DNA of 5,261 nt from an uncultured Prevotellaceae bacterium (GTDB lineage Bacteria > Bacteroidota > Bacteroidia > Bacteroidales > Bacteroidaceae): assembly GCA_937902455.1 (NCBI GenBank), contig CALELI010000034.1:1-5261 (forward strand), written 5' to 3'. The notes beneath the pieces are model-generated. The model made no database searches and was not told the DNA's origin. It worked only from the letters and a program-made list of their open reading frames with translations. Position 1 is the first letter of the stretch. Each line of letters begins with the position of its first letter. Shown one piece after another: positions 1-5,171 of the stretch. A program made the position numbers and the translations under genes.

Positions 1-79
1 AACTTATAATTCATTGTTTCTTCACAAGTTCAGGCGAGCAAGCTCGGAGTCCTGTTAACTTTTAACTGATAACTAAATT
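1..79 (+). repeat. argC leader: intergenic repeat, copy 1 (cut by window edge)
   Basis: This is the 5' flank of argC. Two blocks match the argD leader exactly: bases 1-18 equal 1081-1098, and bases 53-78 equal 1102-1127. The second block contains GTTAACT-TTTAACT-GATAACT, a 7-base repeat ending just before the start codon. Between the blocks copy 1 has 34 bases (19-52) where copy 2 has only three. This extra piece begins with TCTTCAC, the reverse complement of the GTGAAGA heptamer seen in copy 2, and contains a possible hairpin at 31-54. No Shine-Dalgarno sequence or Bacteroidetes-type promoter is visible. Co-transcription with a gene to the left is therefore likely, but this is inference. Confidence 0.75.
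31..54 (+). other. possible small hairpin in argC leader
   Basis: CAGG (31-34) can pair with CCTG (51-54), and CGAG (35-38) with CTCG (43-46) around the loop CAAG; GAGT (47-50) is left as a bulge on one side. The hairpin sits in the segment that is absent from the argD leader. It has no U-run after it, so it is not a terminator. A role in transcript stability or in translation of argC is possible but unsupported beyond the pairing. Confidence 0.35.
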
Positions 80-1039
80 ATGATTAAGGTTGGAATAATA
101 GGTGCGGCTGGCTATACCGCCGGGGAGCTGATGAGAATCCTGCTCAATCATCCCGAGGTGGAGATAGCCTTTGCCCATAGCGAGAGCAATGCAGGAAATC
201 CCGTCTGGATGGTTCATCAGGACCTGATAGGTGAGACAGACCTTTGTTTCACCGACGAGATGTGCCATTCCGATGTGGTGTTCCTCTGTGCAGGACACGG
301 CAAGTCCCGACAGATAGTCAGCGAGAAACTCTCAGGGTACAAGGGAAAGATAATCGACCTCAGCAACGACTATCGTCTTGCAGCAGATGCCGGGGACTTC
401 GTATATGGTCTTCCCGAGGCATTTCGTGACCGTATCAGGGGTGCTGCACATATTGCCAATCCTGGTTGTTTCGCCACCTCCATCCAGCTTGCCCTGCTTC
501 CTCTTGCAAGGGCTGACAGGTTGGGCGAGATACACGTCACAGGCGTGACCGGCTCCACTGGTGCTGGTCAGAAACCGCAGGAAACCACCCATTTCTCCTG
601 GAGAGCCAACAACATGAGTGTCTACAAGGCATTCACCCATCAGCATCTTGGCGAAATCTGCGAGACCCTCCATGCCCTTGCCCCGTCGTGGACAGGCGAC
701 ATCAACTTCGTACCAGTCCGTGGTGACTTCCCTCGTGGAATCATGGCATCCGTCTACCTCGACTGCGACCTCACGGAGCAGGAGGCCCAGAATCTCTATA
801 AGGACTACTACCGCGACGAACCCTTTGTCCATGTGGTCCATGCCAACCCCGACATGAAGATGGTAGTCGGCACCAACAAGTGCGTGCTGTACGTCCGCAA
901 GTACGGCCGCAAGGTACATGTCATCAGCATGATCGACAATCTCACCAAGGGAGCGTCAGGCCAGGCAACCCAGAACATGAACATCCTCTTCGGACTCGAC
1001 GAGACAACCGGACTCCATCTCAAGGCAAACAGATTCTAA
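80..1039 (+). CDS. argC: N-acetyl-gamma-glutamyl-phosphate reductase (ArgC)
   Basis: This cytoplasmic NADPH-dependent enzyme reduces N-acyl-glutamyl phosphate to the semialdehyde in arginine biosynthesis. The 319-aa product is full length for the shorter ArgC type. It opens with a dinucleotide-binding loop (VGIIGAAGYTAGEL, residues 4-17). DLSNDYRL is at 93-100, the catalytic cysteine lies in NPGC (C130), VTGSTGAGQ is at 156-164, a histidine-rich HQHLGEI near 187-193 is the likely general-base region, and PVRGDFPRGI is at 212-221. The C-terminal part has DNLTKGASGQA. The ATG at 80 fits the family N-terminus, which starts almost directly with the binding loop. No Shine-Dalgarno sequence precedes it, as is usual in Bacteroidetes. 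argD follows after 89 bases on the same strand. Several Bacteroidetes use N-succinyl rather than N-acetyl intermediates, so the acyl group cannot be settled from this gene. Confidence 0.96.
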   Translation: MIKVGIIGAAGYTAGELMRILLNHPEVEIAFAHSESNAGNPVWMVHQDLIGETDLCFTDEMCHSDVVFLCAGHGKSRQIVSEKLSGYKGKIIDLSNDYRLAADAGDFVYGLPEAFRDRIRGAAHIANPGCFATSIQLALLPLARADRLGEIHVTGVTGSTGAGQKPQETTHFSWRANNMSVYKAFTHQHLGEICETLHALAPSWTGDINFVPVRGDFPRGIMASVYLDCDLTEQEAQNLYKDYYRDEPFVHVVHANPDMKMVVGTNKCVLYVRKYGRKVHVISMIDNLTKGASGQATQNMNILFGLDETTGLHLKANRF

Positions 1040-1052
1040 CTGGCTGCGCCAG
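1040..1052 (+). other. small perfect hairpin directly after argC stop
   Basis: CTGGC (1040-1044) and GCCAG (1048-1052) form a 5-bp stem around the loop TGC, starting on the base after the argC TAA. There is no U-run behind it, so termination is unlikely. It may protect or separate the argC part of a shared transcript, which is an inference. Confidence 0.4.
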
Positions 1053-1053
1053 A

Positions 1054-1128
1054 GTGAAAAGTGAAGAGTGAAAAATTGATAACTTATAATTCATTGTTAA
1101 CTGTTAACTTTTAACTGATAACTAAATC
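1054..1128 (+). repeat. heptameric intergenic repeat / argD leader, copy 2
   Basis: Nearly the whole argC-argD spacer can be read in consecutive 7-base steps: GTGAAAA, GTGAAGA, GTGAAAA, ATTGATA, ACTTATA, ATTCATT, GTTAACT, GTTAACT, TTTAACT, GATAACT, then AAATC before the argD ATG. The first three and the last four complete heptamers are clearly variants of two base words. Bases 1081-1098 and 1102-1127 are identical to bases 1-18 and 53-78 in front of argC. The spacer has no ribosome-binding site and no recognisable promoter. It looks like a dispersed intergenic element that supplies an A/T-rich, weakly structured translation start region. Confidence 0.75.
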
Positions 1129-2253
1129 ATGACTCTATTTGATGTATATAACCTCTACGACGTGACACCCGAGAAAGCCAGAGGGTGTACCATCTGGGAC
1201 GACCAGGGCATTCAGTACCTCGACCTCTACGGAGGCCATGCCGTCATTTCCGTAGGCCATGCCCATCCCCACTATGTCTCCTCCCTCAAGGAACAGATCG
1301 ACAAGATAGGCTTCTATTCCAACAGCGTCAGGAATCCCCTCCAGCAGGAACTGGCAGAAAAGCTCGGCCGTCTCTGCGGCTACGACGACTACAGCCTCTT
1401 CCTCGACAACTCCGGAGCCGAATCCAACGAGAACGCCCTCAAGCTCGCCTCCTTCCATACCGGCAAAGACCGAGTGATAGCCTTCGAGAAGAGTTTCCAC
1501 GGCAGGACAAGCGGAGCAGTCTCAGTCACCAGCAATCTCAGCATCCAGTCACCCTTCAACCGCACCCACAAGGTGACATTCTGCCCCCTCAACGACCTCG
1601 ACCAGGTAGAGAAGGAAATCCTCAGGGGCGATGTGGCAGCCGTCATCATCGAAGGCATCCAGGGCTGCGGAGGCATCAACATCCCCGACGACCAGTTCAT
1701 GCAGGGACTCGAACGCCTGTGCCGTCAGAACCATGTAGTCCTCATCCTCGACGAGGTGCAGAGCGGATACGGCCGCACCGGCCGCTTCTTCGCCCATCAG
1801 TGGTACGGCATCCGTCCCGACATCATCACCACCGCCAAGGGAATGGGAAACGGCATACCCGTGGGAGGAGTCCTCATCTCCCCCGAGTTCAGGGCAGAGA
1901 AAGGCATGCTCGGCACCACCTTCGGAGGCAACTACCTCGCCATGGCAGCAGCCATAGCAGTAGTCGACATCATCAGCGAGGCCCATCTCATGGACAATGC
2001 CCAGCAAGTCGGCGAGTATCTGATGAAGAACATCCCCCTGACCGCCGACATAAAGGAAATCCGTGGGCGTGGACTCATGATAGGCATGGACTACAACGTA
2101 CCTATTGCCCAGATCAGGAAGGACCTCCTCTTCTCTGACCATATCTTCACCGGAGTAGCCGGCCAGAACATGATCCGCCTCCTCCCGCCACTCACCCTCA
2201 CCCTCGACGAAGCCGACATCTTCCTCAGCGCAATAGGGAAAAATGAGGAATAA
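1129..2253 (+). CDS. argD: N-acylornithine aminotransferase (ArgD), PLP class III
   Basis: This PLP-dependent enzyme transfers an amino group from glutamate to the N-acyl-glutamate semialdehyde, giving N-acylornithine in arginine biosynthesis. The 374-aa product is full length for class III aminotransferases of this group. LDLYGGHAVISVGHAHP (31-47) is the usual N-terminal block. SGAESNENALKLA (95-107) binds the PLP phosphate, FHGRTSG (123-129) stacks on the ring, LDEVQSGYGRTG (207-218) contains D208 for the pyridine nitrogen, TTAKGMGNGIP (234-244) carries the Schiff-base lysine K237, and GTTFGGN is at 262-268. The start fits the family, whose members in Bacteroidetes begin with a similar LFDVY segment. 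The position after argC supports ArgD over ornithine or 4-aminobutyrate aminotransferase. As with ArgC, the natural substrate could be N-succinyl rather than N-acetyl. Codons end in C very often, more so than in the two downstream genes. Confidence 0.93.
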   Translation: MTLFDVYNLYDVTPEKARGCTIWDDQGIQYLDLYGGHAVISVGHAHPHYVSSLKEQIDKIGFYSNSVRNPLQQELAEKLGRLCGYDDYSLFLDNSGAESNENALKLASFHTGKDRVIAFEKSFHGRTSGAVSVTSNLSIQSPFNRTHKVTFCPLNDLDQVEKEILRGDVAAVIIEGIQGCGGINIPDDQFMQGLERLCRQNHVVLILDEVQSGYGRTGRFFAHQWYGIRPDIITTAKGMGNGIPVGGVLISPEFRAEKGMLGTTFGGNYLAMAAAIAVVDIISEAHLMDNAQQVGEYLMKNIPLTADIKEIRGRGLMIGMDYNVPIAQIRKDLLFSDHIFTGVAGQNMIRLLPPLTLTLDEADIFLSAIGKNEE

Positions 2254-2262
2254 ATAGAAATA

Positions 2263-2278
2263 AACTAAAAAAATAGTT
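2263..2278. promoter_or_regulatory. putative BlaI-type operator, upstream copy
   Basis: AACTAAAAAAATAGTT is a dyad with 5-base arms (AACTA and TAGTT) around six A bases. An identical 16-base copy occurs at 2334-2349, and the two bracket the promoter of the repressor gene. BlaI/MecI/CopY-type winged-helix repressors bind such short dyads and usually control their own operon. That this dyad is the operator is an inference from position, symmetry and exact duplication. Confidence 0.6.
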
Positions 2279-2279
2279 A

Positions 2280-2313
2280 AAAACCGTCAAAATATTTGGC
2301 GGTTTTATTTTTT
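2280..2313 (+). terminator. intrinsic terminator of the arg genes
   Basis: AAAACCGTCAAA (2280-2291) pairs with TTTGGCGGTTTT (2295-2306) in a 12-bp stem with one G-U pair and a three-base loop (ATA). It is followed by ATTTTTT. It starts 26 bases after the argD stop, so it should end the arg transcript. The right arm contains the -33 box of the next promoter. The opposite strand also ends in a T-rich run after the stem, but no gene converges on it from the right. Confidence 0.8.
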
Positions 2314-2326
2314 ATTACTACTTTTG
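2295..2326 (+). promoter_or_regulatory. Bacteroidetes-type promoter for the repressor/M56 operon
   Basis: TTTG at 2295-2298 and TACTTTTG at 2319-2326 match the Bacteroidetes primary sigma consensus (TTTG at -33, TAnnTTTG at -7) with a 20-base spacer. Transcription should begin roughly at 2330-2335, which is an estimate. This places the first base of the transcript next to or inside the downstream dyad at 2334-2349. It also rules out the in-frame TTG at 2296 as the translation start of the repressor. Confidence 0.8.
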
Positions 2327-2333
2327 CATCGCG

Positions 2334-2349
2334 AACTAAAAAAATAGTT
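2334..2349. promoter_or_regulatory. putative BlaI-type operator, downstream copy
   Basis: This is an exact second copy of the 16-base dyad at 2263-2278, 71 bases apart from start to start. It begins 7 bases after the -7 box, so a bound repressor would cover the transcription start region. It ends only 6 bases before the first possible ATG of the repressor gene. Confidence 0.65.
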
Positions 2350-2355
2350 GAATTA

Positions 2356-2724
2356 ATGAATACAAAAAGTATGGAAAAACTCACGAATAAGGAAGAGGAA
2401 GTTATGGAGATGATATGGCAGTATGGCCCTTGTTCTCCAAAGGACATTGTAGCCATCTACCCAGATCCAAAACCTCATGTCAACACCATCGCAACCATGT
2501 TTCAGTTTCTCGAGAAGAAAGGGTATCTCTCTCACGAGGCAAAGGGCAGGGGGTATATCTATGCACCGTCCGTCACACAGGACGAATATGGCAAGACGAA
2601 GTTCTCGAGTTTCGTAGACCGTTATTTCGATAAGTCATATATGAATGTGGTCTCTGCGCTCGTGCAGGAAGAAAAGATAAGCCGCGACGAACTTGTTGCC
2701 TTTCTCGAAGAACTGAAAGGATAA
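2356..2724 (+). CDS. BlaI/MecI-family transcriptional repressor
   Basis: This is a winged-helix DNA-binding repressor of the BlaI/MecI/CopY family, 122 aa from the ATG at 2356. A second in-frame ATG at 2371 (117 aa, MEKLTNKEEEV) matches the usual family N-terminus equally well. Numbered from the first ATG, LTNKEEEVMEMIW (9-21) is helix 1, and PKPHVNTIATMFQFLEKKGYL (38-58) covers the recognition helix. GRGYIYAP (64-71) is the wing, and FVDRYFDKSYMNVVSALVQEEKIS (86-109) starts the C-terminal dimerisation helices. In staphylococcal BlaI the paired protease system leads to cleavage in the C-terminal region; whether a cut site exists here cannot be seen. The gene sits behind a promoter flanked by two identical dyads and directly upstream of an M56 protease gene, which supports an autoregulated repressor/sensor pair. 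The regulon could extend beyond this operon. Confidence 0.92.
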   Translation: MNTKSMEKLTNKEEEVMEMIWQYGPCSPKDIVAIYPDPKPHVNTIATMFQFLEKKGYLSHEAKGRGYIYAPSVTQDEYGKTKFSSFVDRYFDKSYMNVVSALVQEEKISRDELVAFLEELKG

Positions 2725-2755
2725 AGGTTATAGGATATAGTTTATTAATTGGATT

Positions 2756-4633
2756 ATGGCATCGTTTTTCATCTATATACTCAAGTGGGCAATAAGTCTT
2801 GCATTGCTTTATTCCCTCTATGGACTGTTTCTCCGGAAGGAGACATTCCACGCTTTCAACCGGACGGTACTTCTCTGTATTCTCGTCCTGAGTATGATAA
2901 TGCCCTTCTGCGTGTTCACGACATCACATGAGACATTCGCCTCGGCGGGTTTCTCGCAGATTGAAACATCGATTTCGATGTACACTGCTGGTGGTGAGGA
3001 TTCCGCATTTGGCATGTTCCCTGAAGTCGTAGCAACTCCGTCGGTTGATGTGACATCGATGCACTGGAATGTCACCCGAGTCATTCTGTTGATATATTCG
3101 CTGGGGCTCGTCTTCTTCTGGATTCGGTATGCTGTCAGGATAGTAGTGCTGGCCAGGATAATTGTCGGAAGCAGACGGTGCCGTGATTTTCGTATGCCTG
3201 AATACTCAACGCTCCTGATAAATAATAAGGTGACGGTTCCGTTCAGCTGGTTTGGCTGGATAGTGATGAATGAGACCGACATGAACGAGACACTATCGAC
3301 AATACTTGCCCACGAACTCACTCATGTGCGTCACTGCCATTCAGCCGATATGCTCCTGTGCGACTTCACCGCCAACATGCTTTGGTTCCTTCCGCTTTCG
3401 TGGATGCTGCGTCACGACATGCGCGACGTTCACGAATACGAGGCCGACAGGGCAGTAGTACTCTCTGGGACAAATCCTACAGACTATCAGATGCTTCTGA
3501 TAAATAAAGCCACAGGCACTGGACTGCAGCCTCTCGCCAACGGCTTCAACCAATGTTCAATTAAAAAACGATTAGTTATGATGTACCGAAAACAGTCAAA
3601 CAAAATGGCACGCCTGAAGGTTCTCTACATCCTTCCGCTTGCCGGCATCGCACTTGCAGCCTTTGCAAGACCTGCCATAATCAACGATGTGTCCGAGGTC
3701 CTGAAGGCCGAGGAGGCAAAAGCTCCACTGCTCCTTCCCTCGCAGATAGTCACGAACGAGGCTGCGCCTGTTTCAGTCATACCGACGGAGCAGACAGCCG
3801 AGATTTCAGTCACCGACGAAACCGACGAATTAGTTCCCGATGACAACCCTGTAATCAAAGTCAATGTCAGGGACGGAGACGAAAGTCTCCAAATGGCAAA
3901 TGTCCTCATCCTGGACAAGAACAACCGAATCGTATCACATGGAATTACTGACTTAAACGGAAATGCCGAACTCCGGATACCAAAAGGAGGAGAAACCCTC
4001 CAAGTCTCCTATGTCGGGTACAATGCCTTCAATCAGCGGATCTCTCATCTGAAGCAAGCCGGAACCTCAGTCACAGCCAGCATTAACGTAGTACTTGTTC
4101 CAGCCATCGACACGCCGACAATTATGGTGATAGGCAAGAGTGTTCCAGTTGATACGGCTGACGTGACATCAGTGCCCGTAACGTCACCAGAGACCGACAT
4201 AGTGGATGATACAGTCTTTTCCATCGTTGAAAGTATGCCAGAGTGGGGAGACGGATCAGAAACCTTGGCTCAGTATGTTGTCAGGCAGATTAAATACCCG
4301 GAACTGGCATGTGTGTATCATGAAGAGGCAATCGTGACTGTTGAATTTGTTGTCGACAAGAATGGCTCGCAACTTGTAACAAAGGTCGTAGATATAGTGG
4401 ATCGCACGCCACTTCAGGAATCGATATACGATAATGCAAAGAATGGTGACATCTATGCTCAGGAGAGAGTCAATGCCCATGAAGATGTGCTCGACCAGTT
4501 CAGGGCAGAGGCAAGGAGGGTTGTACGTTCCCTGGCCGGCAAGTGGACTCCAGGCACACAGAACGGCAAACCGGTGAACTGTAAACTCCGAGTCCCTATC
4601 TCATTCATAATGGGGACATCCGTTTCCCAATAA
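2756..4633 (+). CDS. M56 (BlaR1-type) membrane protease with TonB C-terminal domain
   Basis: This 625-aa integral inner-membrane protein is the likely sensor-protease partner of the repressor 31 bases upstream. Membrane segments are visible at about 4-26, 36-54, 106-135 and 287-304. The cytoplasmic M56 zinc protease has HELTH (186-190), with E227 in HEYEAD as the probable third ligand, preceded by the family segment VPFSWFGWIV (161-170). After the last membrane helix the periplasmic part has a linker (305-365) and a carboxypeptidase-regulatory-like beta domain (about 366-449, with ITDLNGNAEL and VSYVGYN). A TonB C-terminal domain follows (about 496-620, with IKYPELA, TVEFVVDKNG and KWTPGTQNGKPV). 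The penicillin-binding sensor domain of BlaR1 is absent, so beta-lactam sensing is not indicated. By family analogy, a periplasmic or outer-membrane signal would activate the protease and relieve repression. The start is the first ATG and begins the usual N-terminal helix; no Shine-Dalgarno sequence is present. Confidence 0.92.
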   Translation: MASFFIYILKWAISLALLYSLYGLFLRKETFHAFNRTVLLCILVLSMIMPFCVFTTSHETFASAGFSQIETSISMYTAGGEDSAFGMFPEVVATPSVDVTSMHWNVTRVILLIYSLGLVFFWIRYAVRIVVLARIIVGSRRCRDFRMPEYSTLLINNKVTVPFSWFGWIVMNETDMNETLSTILAHELTHVRHCHSADMLLCDFTANMLWFLPLSWMLRHDMRDVHEYEADRAVVLSGTNPTDYQMLLINKATGTGLQPLANGFNQCSIKKRLVMMYRKQSNKMARLKVLYILPLAGIALAAFARPAIINDVSEVLKAEEAKAPLLLPSQIVTNEAAPVSVIPTEQTAEISVTDETDELVPDDNPVIKVNVRDGDESLQMANVLILDKNNRIVSHGITDLNGNAELRIPKGGETLQVSYVGYNAFNQRISHLKQAGTSVTASINVVLVPAIDTPTIMVIGKSVPVDTADVTSVPVTSPETDIVDDTVFSIVESMPEWGDGSETLAQYVVRQIKYPELACVYHEEAIVTVEFVVDKNGSQLVTKVVDIVDRTPLQESIYDNAKNGDIYAQERVNAHEDVLDQFRAEARRVVRSLAGKWTPGTQNGKPVNCKLRVPISFIMGTSVSQ

Positions 4634-4706
4634 TAAATGTCGGAATATAATAAATTGTCACGATTACCGCGACTTCGAAGTAAAACAGTAAATTAATAAG
4701 TATCTT

Positions 4707-4745
4707 GGGCATCGCACCTGTGAAGGCGCGGTGCCTTTTCTGTCG
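4707..4745 (+). terminator. intrinsic terminator after the M56 gene
   Basis: GGCATCGCACC (4708-4718) pairs with GGCGCGGTGCC (4725-4735) with one G-U pair and one A-C mismatch, around the loop TGTGAA. It is followed by TTTTCTGT. The hairpin lies 74 bases after the M56 stop and should end the repressor/M56 transcript. The 73 bases between stop and hairpin (4634-4706) are A/T-rich and show nothing else. The tail runs into the first, degenerate unit of the repeat array. Confidence 0.8.
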
Positions 4746-4827
4746 TGCAGGCAGAGTACTACTGATGCCCACTCGCAGTCAAGCTGAGATACACTCGCAC
4801 TTGTACTGAGATACACTCGCCCGATAA
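4740..4827 (+). repeat. array left flank: four 22-base units
   Basis: Units begin at 4740, 4762, 4784 and 4806. The two best copies share CTGAGATACACTCGC exactly (4784-4798 and 4806-4820). The unit at 4762 is CTGATGCCCACTCGC plus a different tail, and the unit at 4740 is weak (about 14 of 22 positions against a composite consensus) and overlaps the terminator tail. The AGTACTA near 4755-4761 is the inverted counterpart of TAGTACT in the right flank. Confidence 0.75.
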
Positions 4828-4998
4828 CTGAGTCATACTCATTAGGATAACTTATGTTGACTCTTAAAGATAACTTATGTTCAATCATGAAGATAACTTA
4901 TCTTCACTCATTAAGATAACTTATCTTCAAATATTAAGATAACTTATCTTCACGTATTAAGATAACTTATCTTACAGATTAAAGATAACTTATCTTCA
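4828..4998. repeat. array centre: 23-base palindromic units
   Basis: GATAACTTATSTT cores start at 4846, 4869, 4892, 4915, 4938, 4961 and 4984, exactly 23 bases apart. From 4890 on, five successive copies carry the perfect 15-base dyad AAGATAACTTATCTT (starts 4890, 4913, 4936, 4959, 4982). At 4888-4906 it extends to 19 bases, TGAAGATAACTTATCTTCA. The two leftmost copies have decayed (TTATGTT). The unit at 4828-4850 is a hybrid, starting as a flank unit (CTGAG) and ending as a central one (GGATAA). Confidence 0.9.
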
Positions 4999-4999
4999 C

Positions 5000-5131
5000 G
5001 AGTGTGTCTCCGTTGTACCGTGAGTGCATCTCAGTAGTACTGCGAGTTTGTCTCAGTAGTATCGCGAGTTCGTCTCAGTACAAAGGCAAATAGTTCTCAG
5101 TACTCCTGCGTGTGAATGTCAGAAGTACTGC
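5000..5131 (-). repeat. array right flank: six inverted 22-base units
   Basis: Units begin at 5000, 5022, 5044, 5066, 5088 and 5110, exactly 22 bases apart. The shared pattern is GAGTnnGTCTCAGTAGTACTGC with declining match in the last two. It is the reverse complement of the left-flank pattern: CGAGTGTGTCTC (4999-5010) can pair with GAGATACACTCG (4808-4819), with one G-U pair. Bases 5132-5171 after the last unit show no repeat or gene. Confidence 0.85.
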
Positions 5132-5171
5132 AATAGTTTATGAATAAGTAGTTGGCTGGGAAATGTGTGTT

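Larger units (their letters stand above)
4740..5131. repeat. mirror-symmetric tandem repeat array (22-23 base period)
   Basis: About 17-18 contiguous units fill 392 bases between the M56 terminator and a convergent gene. Unit spacing is 22 bases in both flanks and exactly 23 bases in the centre. Left-flank units are related to CTGAGATACACTCGC, and right-flank units show its reverse complement (for example GAGTGCATCTCAG). Central units are palindromic around GATAA-C-TTATC. The array therefore reads as an imperfect inverted repeat over its full length. The period is not a multiple of three in either part and all frames are broken, so it is non-coding. There are no unrelated spacers between units, so it is not a CRISPR array. 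Its function is unknown. Candidates are an array of protein-binding sites with about two helical turns per unit, a structured RNA or DNA element, or a decaying mobile repeat. Confidence 0.9.

Noticed and set aside
332..919. Long - strand open frame inside argC, and similar frames inside argD (1185-2138 +, 1549-2142 -)
   Set aside because: These are shadow frames caused by the C-rich third codon positions of argC and argD. Their translations are low-complexity and overlap well-conserved enzymes.
2296..2355. N-terminal extension of the repressor from an in-frame TTG at 2296
   Set aside because: The TTG lies in the terminator arm and -33 box, upstream of the expected transcript start. The extra 20 residues do not resemble the family N-terminus, which starts at the ATGs at 2356 or 2371.
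2756..4633. Beta-lactam sensor (true BlaR1/MecR1) and an associated resistance gene
   Set aside because: The protease domain matches the family, but the C-terminal part has no penicillin-binding motifs (SxxK followed by KTG). No beta-lactamase lies in the window.
4664..4888. Small - strand protein of 74 codons
   Set aside because: The frame crosses the terminator hairpin and runs through repeat units of 22-23 bases, with no family resemblance. It is a chance opening.
4740..5131. CRISPR array
   Set aside because: The units are contiguous, with only a few variable bases each, and they change gradually along the block. There are no unrelated spacers of 30 or more bases and no cas genes in view.
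4740..5131. Plasmid-type replication origin with iterons
   Set aside because: The unit length and spacing resemble iterons. However, there is no replication initiator gene or DnaA box cluster in view, the neighbours are chromosomal housekeeping genes, and the orientation flip is atypical. It is kept only as an analogy.
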